Assembly (NCBI GenBank): GCA_900314345.1
Contig: OMUX01000290.1
Coordinates: 1 to 6,398, forward strand
Origin: an uncultured Erysipelotrichaceae bacterium
GTDB lineage: Bacteria; Bacillota_I; Bacilli_A; Erysipelotrichales; Erysipelotrichaceae
Reading direction: 5' to 3'
DNA length: 6,398 nt
Part shown: positions 1 through 5,474 of the stretch, piece after piece
Position numbering within the stretch: the stretch's first letter is position 1
Layout: the number at the start of each line of letters is the position of its first letter
Notes under the pieces: generated by a model
The model's input: the letters and a program-made list of their open reading frames with translations, nothing else
Told to the model about the DNA's origin: nothing
Database searches by the model: none
Made by a program: the position numbers and the translations under genes

Positions 1-761
1 CATCCAGCCAGCTCTTCACTTCCTCTGCAGTGCTGTTGCCGAAGTTCTGGATGTTGAGATAGCCGATGTCATCCTCCTTGACTCTTCCATACACCGTGGA
101 GCTGACCTCATCACGCACGATCTTGATGTTGATGACCTTGCCTTCACGGATGAAGTCAATGGAAACCGTCGTTCCCTTTTCACCCTGCACCAGTTCCTTG
201 ATCTCTGTGGATGTCTTGTTGTTCACGACTGTGCCTTCCACGGCATTGATGATATCCCCGGCCTGCACACCTGCCTTCTCTGCCGGTGAATCCGGCAGGA
301 CCCTGGTAATGATATGAAGACCGTCATCCGTGCTTCTGAACTGTACGCCGATGCCCACGAAGTTCCGGTTGATGGACTGGGTGAAGTCCGCAATCTCCTG
401 TTCGGACATGTACTCGGTATGTGTGTCTTCCTCGTTGTCTGTCAGACCCTTGAGTGCCTGGTCCGTGAGTCTTGTATCAATGTCATCAATCTGGTTGGCA
501 AAGAACCAGTCCGTATCCATGATGGAAAGCACTTCCTCGAACTTGTTCTTTGAATCCCCTTTGGTCATCGTACCGGCAGAAGAGTGAAGACCTGCAGAAA
601 CAGGCAATGGTGAAAACGTGCCAAGCAGCCAGCCGCATGCAACGCCGATGGCCAGCAGGATCACCAGCCAGGTCTTCAGCCTGCGGTTCTTTCTCTTCAG
701 CTTCTTTATTTCATTCTTATTTTCAGCAGATGCACTCTGCACCTTTTCCGCTTCACTCATG
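1..761 (-). CDS. S41 family C-terminal processing peptidase (CtpA/CtpB type), N-terminal part, cut by window edge
   Basis: This is a membrane-anchored or exported serine protease of the carboxy-terminal processing family, of which 253 residues are visible. The first 30 residues are charged and Lys/Arg-rich, then comes one hydrophobic anchor (about 31-49, WLVILLAIGVACGWLLG). A helical N-terminal domain follows (about 72-128). A PDZ domain covers about 130-215, with the GIGVQF binding loop (136-141) and the SPAEKAGVQAGDII block (158-171). The S41 core begins at GYLNIQNFG (233-241). The catalytic Ser and Lys lie beyond the window, so activity cannot be judged. The ATG is preceded by GAGGTGA five bases upstream. 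A terminator separates it from the upstream M23 gene, so it probably has its own promoter. In many Bacillota a Ctp gene sits beside ftsEX, which supports a cell-envelope role; the substrate is unknown. B. subtilis CtpB is the named relative, but I do not assign the symbol. Confidence 0.92.
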
Positions 762-784
762 ACAGTCACCTCAGATCCTGTTAA

Positions 785-793
785 TGATAGTAT
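785..793 (-). promoter_or_regulatory. Possible -10 region for the S41 peptidase gene
   Basis: On the minus strand the short gap between the terminator and the peptidase start contains TACTAT (788-793) overlapping TATCAT (785-790). Either could be a -10 element and would give a short leader that includes the GAGGTGA ribosome binding site. No convincing -35 element is visible: at the right spacing there is only the T-rich tail of the terminator. The main argument for a promoter is the terminator just upstream. Confidence 0.3.
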
Positions 794-811
794 CCTACAT
801 CATAGAGAAAG

Positions 812-833
812 AAAAAGGGTTTCCCCTTTTCCT
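812..833 (-). terminator. Intrinsic terminator with GAAA tetraloop after the ftsEX-M23 operon
   Basis: Read on the minus strand, a nine-pair stem (GGAAAAGGG with CCCTTTTTC, one G-U pair) closes a GAAA loop and is followed by a pyrimidine- and U-rich tail (TTTCTCT). It begins eight bases after the TGA stop of the M23 gene. The U-rich side faces the minus direction, so it would end transcription of ftsE-ftsX-M23 before the S41 peptidase gene. Confidence 0.8.
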
Positions 834-840
834 GAATTCA

Positions 841-2292
841 TCAGCCGCCGAAGATGGCCTCCGGTCTGTACCGGCATGGCGCACCTACACCGGACTCGCA
901 TTTCCTGCTCAGGGCAGCGCTGCCCCATCCGCAGCCAAACGAGAGATCACCGTTCCAGCTTGCCGCATAGCTTGCAAAGTTCGATGCATCACCCAGATAG
1001 AAGATCTCCACATGGCAATGCGGTCCTGTCGAACTTCCCGAAGAACCGACCTGCCCGATCTGCTGGCCTGCGGTGACAATGGAGCCCTTGGCAATCGGTG
1101 TTCCTGCCAGCATGTGCAGGTACTTCACGGCATACAGACCGCCGTTGATCTTCGTCAGAAGGTACACCTGGTTGCCGCCGCCCCAGGAACCGCCGCTTGC
1201 GGAACCGCATCCGTTTCCTAAATAACCATAGCCGCAGCCGTCCGCACTGTTGAGAACAACACCGTTGCCTGCCGCATAGATGGCTGTGCCAAGCGGTGCT
1301 GCAAAGTCTTCACCCAGATGAACACCACCCGTGTCATACGCCCAGGTTCCTGCCGAGATATGCGCACCGGGAACCGGATAGCTCCAGCCGGCTGTTGCCG
1401 CAACCTCATTCAGCTTGGACTGCATCTCCGCCATCATGGACTGGATGTTTGCGATATCACCGGCAACCGTGTTGCCCTGTGCTTCCAGTTCAGCCATCTT
1501 GTTCTGAACAAGCTGTTCTGCCTGCTGTGCCTGGTATTTCAAGGCCAGCAGTTCATTCTGCTGATCCACGACAGACTGCTTGAGGGTTTCGATGTTTGCC
1601 TGTTCTTCCTCCACCTGCTTCTTCGTGGATTCCACTTCCTTCTTGTCAGCTGCCAGGGCATCAATCTGATCCGAAAGATCAGCCATGGTCTTTTCATCAT
1701 ATGCCGTGACATTGCGCAACGCATTGGAGACACGGATGAACTCATCCAGGGAACGGGCACCCATCAATACATCCAGGTATTTGTTCAGACGCATCGTCTT
1801 CTGCTGCACGACCATGCGGTCCTTGATCTTGGCTTCCGCCGCATCAATCTCAGCCTGTCTTGTCTCAATGTCCTTTTCCAGCTGTTCCACCTTGGCATTG
1901 AGCACATCAATCTGGCCCTGCTTTTCCGCAATCTGGCTGGTCAGATCGGCAATCTGTCCGTTCAGGGCATCCGCCTGGCTCTGATAGTCCGCAACCTGTG
2001 CTGCATAGGCAAGCACATCCTTTTCTGCCTGTGCGCGTTCTGCCTCGATCTCCTTGATCCTCTGCTGCAGTTCTGTACTTCTTGAGCTCATGTAGTTCAT
2101 GAAGGCAGAACAAGAAGCCTTCTGTTCACTGGTCAGCACATCCTTGCCCGTGCACAGCGACGTCCAGTAGCTGGTATCAGAGAAGTCATAGCCTTCATAC
2201 GTTGTATCCTCGCCTTCCGCAAGGACGCATGAAAAACCCATGGACAAAGCCAGCAGGCATGACAGTGCTCCTTTCAGAAGGCGCTTGATCAT
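841..2292 (-). CDS. Secreted coiled-coil M23 (LytM) murein endopeptidase, likely FtsEX-activated
   Basis: The 483-residue protein has the EnvC/PcsB/CwlO-type architecture of an FtsEX partner. A signal peptide (about 1-26) probably ends at VLA before EGED. A long coiled coil runs from about 68 to 290. It is broken near 172-205 by the segment YLDVLMGARSLDEF and following, which resembles the membrane-distal hinge of EnvC/PcsB coiled coils. The M23 domain (about 304-445) has all expected zinc and catalytic residues: H325 and D329 (HLGED), H393 (YLHM), and H425 and H427 (HCH). It is therefore predicted to be an active peptidoglycan endopeptidase, unlike E. coli EnvC. A C-terminal tail of about 35 residues ends in CRYRPEAIFGG. 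The mature protein has eight cysteines. The ATG at 2292 forms an ATGA overlap with the ftsX stop and has GAGGTGG five bases upstream. An in-frame GTG at 2301 overlaps that binding site and is less likely. The exact bond cleaved is not visible. Confidence 0.93.
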   Translation of the reverse strand: MIKRLLKGALSCLLALSMGFSCVLAEGEDTTYEGYDFSDTSYWTSLCTGKDVLTSEQKASCSAFMNYMSSRSTELQQRIKEIEAERAQAEKDVLAYAAQVADYQSQADALNGQIADLTSQIAEKQGQIDVLNAKVEQLEKDIETRQAEIDAAEAKIKDRMVVQQKTMRLNKYLDVLMGARSLDEFIRVSNALRNVTAYDEKTMADLSDQIDALAADKKEVESTKKQVEEEQANIETLKQSVVDQQNELLALKYQAQQAEQLVQNKMAELEAQGNTVAGDIANIQSMMAEMQSKLNEVAATAGWSYPVPGAHISAGTWAYDTGGVHLGEDFAAPLGTAIYAAGNGVVLNSADGCGYGYLGNGCGSASGGSWGGGNQVYLLTKINGGLYAVKYLHMLAGTPIAKGSIVTAGQQIGQVGSSGSSTGPHCHVEIFYLGDASNFASYAASWNGDLSFGCGWGSAALSRKCESGVGAPCRYRPEAIFGG

Positions 2293-3194
2293 CTCTTCCA
2301 CCTCAGGTACTTGGTGACGGAGAAGAACGAACCGACAAAACCGACGATGATGCCCACCAGAAGGATTGCAAGGCTTACCTGCTTCACGAAAGGATCCGGT
2401 GCCAGCAGTGTGAACATCGGTGAAATGACATAGCCGCTTGTCACACGGTAAAGATAGTTATAGCCATAGTAGGTCAGAATGATCGGCACAATGGATCCCA
2501 GTGCGCCGATGATCATGCCTTCCACAAGGAACGGTGAACGGATGAATCCGTTTGTCGCACCCACACTTCTCATGATGGCAATCTCATCTGCTCTTGCAAG
2601 AATCGTAAGCTTGATCGTATTGGCTATCAAGGCAATGGCAAGCACGGACAAAGCAACGGCAAGCGCACCGCCGCCATAGCGGATCGTCCTGAGCATGCGG
2701 ATCAGCTCCGTCGCAGAAGAACCGCCGAATGTGACGCTGGAAATACCTTCAATCTGTCCGATGGCATCCGCTACTGTCTCCAGCTCCGTGCCATCGCTGA
2801 CTTCCACATGGAAGGCATCATGAAGCGGGTTGTCCTCGCCTGTGAAGTCAGAGAACAATGCCCTTGTATTCTCATCATAGGAATCCAGCAGGAAATCCAG
2901 CTCTTCATCCTTAGAATAATAGGTAACCTTCGTCACACCCGGAATATCACTGATGGCCAGTGAAATACGGTCCTCATTCTCGGCATCCATGAAGTCATAG
3001 TCCACTTCCGCGCCGATATGCACGGACTGCTCCAGACCGGTGGTGAACTGACGGACATTGAATGTGAACATCGTGAAAAGGGAAATGATGATCAGCGTCA
3101 GGGTAACTGCCACTGCCGCAGAGAAACTCATCGCACCATGGCGGAATACACCATGGAAGCCTTCCTTCAGAGGCCTGAAGAACTTACTGATCAT
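2289..3194 (-). CDS. ftsX: Cell division ABC transporter, membrane subunit FtsX
   Basis: FtsX is the membrane half of the FtsEX complex. It passes ATP-driven movement from FtsE to an extracellular hydrolase rather than transporting a solute. The 301-residue product matches the usual length. A cytosolic N-terminus (MISKFFRPLKEGFHGVFRHG) leads into TM1 (about 24-46). An extracellular loop domain of about 120 residues (47-170) is where FtsX binds the coiled coil of its partner. TM2 (about 174-196), TM3 (226-244) and TM4 (272-294) follow. The block RADEIAIMRSVGAT (201-214) plus PFLVEG (221-226) is the conserved FtsX signature between TM2 and TM3. Start choice: AAGGAGG lies 11 bases before the ATG at 3194 but only two before the ATG at 3203. 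The MISKFF start fits the family best. A longer TTG start at 3230 has no binding site. It overlaps ftsE by 11 bases and joins the M23 gene by ATGA, so the three are probably translationally coupled. Confidence 0.95.
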   Translation of the reverse strand: MISKFFRPLKEGFHGVFRHGAMSFSAAVAVTLTLIIISLFTMFTFNVRQFTTGLEQSVHIGAEVDYDFMDAENEDRISLAISDIPGVTKVTYYSKDEELDFLLDSYDENTRALFSDFTGEDNPLHDAFHVEVSDGTELETVADAIGQIEGISSVTFGGSSATELIRMLRTIRYGGGALAVALSVLAIALIANTIKLTILARADEIAIMRSVGATNGFIRSPFLVEGMIIGALGSIVPIILTYYGYNYLYRVTSGYVISPMFTLLAPDPFVKQVSLAILLVGIIVGFVGSFFSVTKYLRWKR

Positions 3195-3876
3195 GCTGTA
3201 CATAGCCTCCTTCCGCAAGGTCTGCCACAATATGTCCGTGTTCCAGGACGACCGTGCGCTTCCTGTGCTTGTTCACGATCGTCAGATCATGCGTCACCAT
3301 CAGGATCGTGGTTCCGTATTCCCGGTTGATCTTCTCGAGAAGTGCCATGATTTCATCCGACATGGAAGGATCCAGGTTTCCGGTCGGCTCATCAGCAATC
3401 AATACCCTTGGTCTGTTGGCAATGGCCCGGGCAATGGCAACACGCTGCTGCTGGCCGCCCGAAAGCTCATTCGGGAAGCTGTTTCCCTTGTCATCCAGGC
3501 CAACCAGGTTCATGACCTCGCGGACCCTTCTTCTAGTCAGATCCCGCTTCATGCCGATGACCTCAAGGGCATAGGCAATGTTCTCGAACACCGTCTTTGA
3601 AGGAAGAAGGCGGAAATCCTGGAAGACAACACCGATGTTCCGGCGGTAGATCGGAACCTTGGAGTGGCGCAGCTTGCCGACATCAATGCCGACAACCTCC
3701 ACCTTTCCCTTTGTCGGGATTTCTTCCCCGTCCAGAAGCTTGATCAATGTGGACTTTCCGGATCCTGTCGGACCGATGATATAGAGGAATTCACCCTGGT
3801 TGACAGAAAAGTTGATATCATACAGTGCATTCACACCGTTCTTGTATTTCTTGTAGACATGCGAACAGTTAATCAT
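3184..3876 (-). CDS. ftsE: Cell division ABC transporter, ATP-binding subunit FtsE
   Basis: This is the cytosolic ATPase of the FtsEX complex, 230 residues long as is usual for FtsE. All nucleotide-binding motifs are intact: Walker A GPTGSGKST (35-43), Q-loop Q86 in VVFQDFRLL, signature LSGGQQQR (138-145), Walker B VLIADEP (158-164, catalytic E163), D-loop NLD (167-169) and the switch His196 in THD. The start is ATG at 3876, seven bases after a perfect AGGAGG (3884-3889). An ATG at 3880 is in another frame and stops after three codons. The reading frame stays open upstream to 4062, but that stretch has no family similarity and would cross the promoters. It is first in the ftsE-ftsX-M23 operon, and two candidate -10 elements lie just upstream. 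ATP hydrolysis here is expected to gate the M23 hydrolase encoded two genes downstream. Confidence 0.97.
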   Translation of the reverse strand: MINCSHVYKKYKNGVNALYDINFSVNQGEFLYIIGPTGSGKSTLIKLLDGEEIPTKGKVEVVGIDVGKLRHSKVPIYRRNIGVVFQDFRLLPSKTVFENIAYALEVIGMKRDLTRRRVREVMNLVGLDDKGNSFPNELSGGQQQRVAIARAIANRPRVLIADEPTGNLDPSMSDEIMALLEKINREYGTTILMVTHDLTIVNKHRKRTVVLEHGHIVADLAEGGYVQHDQ

Positions 3877-3907
3877 CCATGAACCTCCTGAGGCGAATGG
3901 TTTTTCC

Positions 3908-3913
3908 ATTATA
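3908..3913 (-). promoter_or_regulatory. ftsE-proximal -10 element (TATAAT)
   Basis: A perfect TATAAT on the minus strand lies about 32 bases before the ftsE ATG. It would place transcription start near 3901 and give a leader of about 25 bases that carries the AGGAGG site. The -35 position holds only a T-rich sequence (TTTTTC), a poor match. The call rests on the perfect -10 and its position. Confidence 0.5.
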
Positions 3914-3957
3914 TGCCAAGCGCCGGTACAGAAAAAGCATTTTCCGCAGACGCTGGA

Positions 3958-3989
3958 ATTATACCATGCAGAGCTGATTGTGGTATCAT
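3958..3989. promoter_or_regulatory. Back-to-back extended -10 elements in an inverted repeat (ftsE leftward, vanZ rightward)
   Basis: ATTATACCA (3958-3966) and TGGTATCAT (3981-3989) form an inverted repeat with eight of nine positions matching and a 14-base spacer. Read outward, each arm is an extended -10 (TGnTATAAT type): TGGTATAAT on the minus strand toward ftsE and TGGTATCAT on the plus strand toward the VanZ gene. Each promoter's -35 zone falls on the other's -10, so the two may compete for polymerase. Neither has a recognisable -35. The rightward start site would fall at about 3996-3997, on the A of the VanZ ATG. A regulator-binding palindrome is an alternative reading. Confidence 0.5.
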
Positions 3990-3996
3990 ACGCTCC

Positions 3997-4464
3997 ATGA
4001 AACCAAGAAAGCACTGGTGGGTCTGGATTCTGGTCGGACTCTACATCTACATGATCTTCCATAACTCCATGATGGTGGCCTCAGCATCAGAATCCCTTTC
4101 CCTGAAAGTCACGCATTTCTTTGCGGCACATATCGAACGCTTCGGCCTGTATGTCAGCGATATCAATACCCTGAACCACTATGTCAGGAAGGCTGCCCAT
4201 TTCTCGGAATTTGCAGGTCTGGGCTTCTTAGTCACGATCGCCATGCATATCTGCCCGCTGTTTCATTCCCGCTTCCTGAACTTCGCGCTGTTCCTGTTTG
4301 CCGTCCCTTTCGCAGACGAAACGATCCAGCGCTATGTGCCAGGCAGAGGCCCAAGCGGATGGGACATGCTCATAGACGGCAGCGGGTTCCTCTTCGGCGG
4401 TCTTCTTGCCTATATCCTTGTGCTGATCATCAAGGACATTTTCTTTCATAAGAAGAAACACTGA
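3997..4464 (+). CDS. VanZ-family membrane protein
   Basis: A 155-residue integral membrane protein with the VanZ-like signature: VRKAAHFSEFAGLGFL (62-77) and the acidic block DETIQRYVPGRGPS (107-120) followed by D123, D127 and G128. Hydrophobic segments lie at about 7-27, 72-88, 93-111 and 129-148, with a basic tail (HKKKH). The name comes from enterococcal VanZ, linked to low-level teicoplanin resistance. Most VanZ-like proteins have no proven job, and nothing here indicates glycopeptide resistance. The start at ATG 3997 gives MKPRKHWW directly before TM1. No Shine-Dalgarno is visible, but an extended -10 ends eight bases before the ATG, suggesting a leaderless mRNA. An upstream in-frame ATG at 3913 would add 28 residues unlike the family and cross the promoter. 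It is divergent from ftsE. Confidence 0.88.
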   Translation: MKPRKHWWVWILVGLYIYMIFHNSMMVASASESLSLKVTHFFAAHIERFGLYVSDINTLNHYVRKAAHFSEFAGLGFLVTIAMHICPLFHSRFLNFALFLFAVPFADETIQRYVPGRGPSGWDMLIDGSGFLFGGLLAYILVLIIKDIFFHKKKH

Positions 4465-4480
4465 TTTTCATACAGCTCCC

Positions 4481-4550
4481 TGATCCTGTATCTGTACTTT
4501 CCCTGATCAATGCTTCTAATATGAAGACAGGAAAAGAAGGTACAGGATCA
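4481..4550. repeat. Long inverted repeat covering the ribosome binding site of the kinase fossil
   Basis: TGATCCTGTA (4481-4490) is perfectly repeated in reverse as TACAGGATCA (4541-4550). Inside it, 4497-4505 pairs with 4528-4536 at eight of nine positions, giving a long interrupted hairpin with a 22-base loop. There is no U-tract on either side, so it is a poor terminator for the VanZ gene. The right arm contains AAGAAGG, the likely ribosome binding site of the fossil, and ends at the first base of its ATG. It could have been an RNA switch hiding that site, or a regulator's binding site. Confidence 0.5.
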
Positions 4551-4719
4551 TGATCCATACAATTACTTTCAACCCTGCTGTTGATTATTACATGCAGTTT
4601 TCTGATGCACTGACACCCGGAAAGACAGACAGTGCTGAGCATGTGAAGCTCTCTGCCGGCGGCAAAGCATCAACTGTTCCATTATGCTCAATAATCCGGA
4701 CATTGAAGAAATGAGGTAA
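4550..4719 (+). pseudogene. Remnant of a PfkB-family sugar-phosphate kinase (1-phosphofructokinase/LacC type), 5' end only, frameshifted
   Basis: The reading frame starts MIHTITFNPAVDYYMQF, the typical N-terminus of FruK/LacC-type kinases, whose NPA(x)D element helps bind the sugar. It reaches SAGGK at residues 35-39, where the family has GGKGIN. Here one base is missing after GGCGGCAAA. The unshifted frame reads KASTVPLC and stops at 4712-4714, while the frame shifted by one reads GINCSIMLNNPDIEEMR and stops at 4717-4719. The corrected protein would be about 56 residues against about 300 for the family, with no ATP-binding end anywhere in the window. The start codon and a plausible AAGAAGG site remain. 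I read this as a decayed gene cut off by deletion next to the flavin reductase gene. The exact sugar substrate cannot be told. Confidence 0.75.
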
Positions 4720-4724
4720 GGAAA

Positions 4725-5285
4725 ATGACAAAGACATTCGATTCCAATCACGCACCGGTATTCCCTCAGGGAGTATTCATCATCGGAACCTATGACAAGA
4801 ACGGCATCCCGAATGCCATGAACGCAGCCTGGGGATTCCAGTCAGACTATGGTGAGATCACATTCTCTCTTGCAAAACACAAAACCACCGAAAACCTCAA
4901 GGAAACAGGTGGCTTCACCGTTGCCTTCGGAACAGTGGATACCATGGAAATCTGCGATTACTTCGGCATCGAATCCGGAAACAAGGTCAACAAGATCGAA
5001 GCTGCGGGTGTACATGTACACAAGGCGCCCAATGTCAACGCGCCGGTCATAGAGGAATTCCCTGTCATCATGGAATGCAGGGTGAAATCCTGGAATGAAG
5101 AGACAGGCATCCTGATTGGTGAGATTGTCGATGAAATCGTGGATGAAAAATACCTGGATGAAGAAGGAAAGATCGACTTCGACAAGGTGAATCCCATCAT
5201 CTTCGACATTGCCACAGGAGCCTACCGTTCCACAGGTCCGGTGGTAGGCAAAGCCTTCAAAGCTGGCATAAGGTACAGGAAGTAA
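4725..5285 (+). CDS. Flavin reductase-like protein, FMN-binding split barrel
   Basis: A 186-residue soluble protein of the flavin-reductase-like/flavoredoxin group. These proteins bind FMN in a split beta-barrel and serve as NAD(P)H:flavin reductases or as electron-transfer partners. Family marks are GVFIIGTYDKNGIPNAMNAAW (16-36, split here as GVFIIGT and the P-N-x-M-x-A-A-W block), the phosphate-side segment LAKHKTTENLKETGGFTVAF (49-68), and the barrel strand FPVIMECRV (112-120). The C-terminal half (about 128-165) is acidic, with ILIGEIVDEIVDE and NPIIFD. The ATG at 4725 has GAGG eight bases upstream, inside the last codons of the kinase fossil. No own promoter is obvious. A hairpin terminator follows the TAA by two bases, so it is probably monocistronic or the last gene of a vanZ-fossil-flavin transcript. 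The substrate or partner is unknown. Confidence 0.88.
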   Translation: MTKTFDSNHAPVFPQGVFIIGTYDKNGIPNAMNAAWGFQSDYGEITFSLAKHKTTENLKETGGFTVAFGTVDTMEICDYFGIESGNKVNKIEAAGVHVHKAPNVNAPVIEEFPVIMECRVKSWNEETGILIGEIVDEIVDEKYLDEEGKIDFDKVNPIIFDIATGAYRSTGPVVGKAFKAGIRYRK

Positions 5286-5287
5286 AC

Positions 5288-5336
5288 AAACAGGTGCTGT
5301 CAATGATCCAGTGCGGACCATGGCAGCATCTGTTTT
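5288..5336 (+). terminator. Hairpin terminator after the flavin reductase gene
   Basis: 5288-5302 pairs with 5321-5335 over 15 positions, two of them G-U pairs (core CAGGTGCTGTCA against TGGCAGCATCTG). It starts two bases after the TAA stop and the 3' arm ends in a short TTTT. The loop is long (18 bases) and the U-run short, so it may be only moderately efficient. Confidence 0.6.
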
Positions 5337-5381
5337 CAGCTTTCTCAAGCTCTGTTTTCGTATTTGTTATACCTTCCGGAA

Positions 5382-5428
5382 TTTGCAGTGATCATAGGTA
5401 ATTGATTACTTTTACCTATGATTGCAAA
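5382..5428. repeat. Perfect 11-base inverted repeat between convergent genes
   Basis: ATCATAGGTAA (5391-5401) and TTACCTATGAT (5412-5422) are exact reverse complements around a 10-base loop. Past a GTG bulge on the left, TTTGCA (5382-5387) also matches TGCAAA (5423-5428). A nested palindrome GTAAT-TG-ATTAC (5398-5409) overlaps the left arm and loop, so two alternative pairings exist. It lies in an AT-rich gap between convergent genes. There is no proper U-tract on either side. It might be a weak two-way terminator, a protein-binding site or a small repeat element. Confidence 0.6.
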
Positions 5429-5474
5429 CAATCTTTATATTTGAAATACAGCCAGCGAAGACACAAGGAACAGA

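Noticed and set aside
1318..2085. A 255-codon plus-strand open frame with a leucine/histidine-rich product
   Set aside because: It lies antisense to the coiled-coil region of the M23 hydrolase. Its composition is what the opposite strand of Glu/Gln/Lys-rich coiled-coil codons gives, and there is no binding site or family resemblance.
2150..2292. Lipoprotein signal in the M23 hydrolase (Cys22 after GFS)
   Set aside because: The -3 position is Gly and the lipobox pattern is not met. A signal peptidase I site after VLA fits better.
2293..2301. GTG start for the M23 hydrolase
   Set aside because: The GTG is part of the GAGGTGG binding site itself, which is well spaced for the ATG at 2292.
3195..3230. 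FtsX starting at the TTG at 3230
   Set aside because: There is no binding site before it and the extra residues do not match FtsX. The internal ATG gives the expected N-terminus.
3869..3880. A three-codon reading frame (ATG GAT GAT TAA) overlapping the ftsE start
   Set aside because: It is only three bases from the AGGAGG, too close for good initiation, and is easily explained by chance in ATGGATGATTAA.
3913..3996. VanZ-family protein starting 28 residues earlier at 3913
   Set aside because: The extra segment is not hydrophobic or family-like and spans both extended -10 elements.
3877..4062. A longer FtsE starting up to 62 residues earlier
   Set aside because: The extension has no ABC-protein similarity, overlaps the promoters and the VanZ start, and the AGGAGG site fits the ATG at 3876.
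4842..5348. A 168-codon minus-strand open frame
   Set aside because: It is antisense to the flavin reductase gene, which has clear family motifs and a ribosome binding site, and it would start beyond that gene's terminator.
5337..5352. A second terminator hairpin (AGCTT/AAGCT)
   Set aside because: The stem is only five pairs and there is no clean U-tract after it. The stronger hairpin just before it is sufficient.
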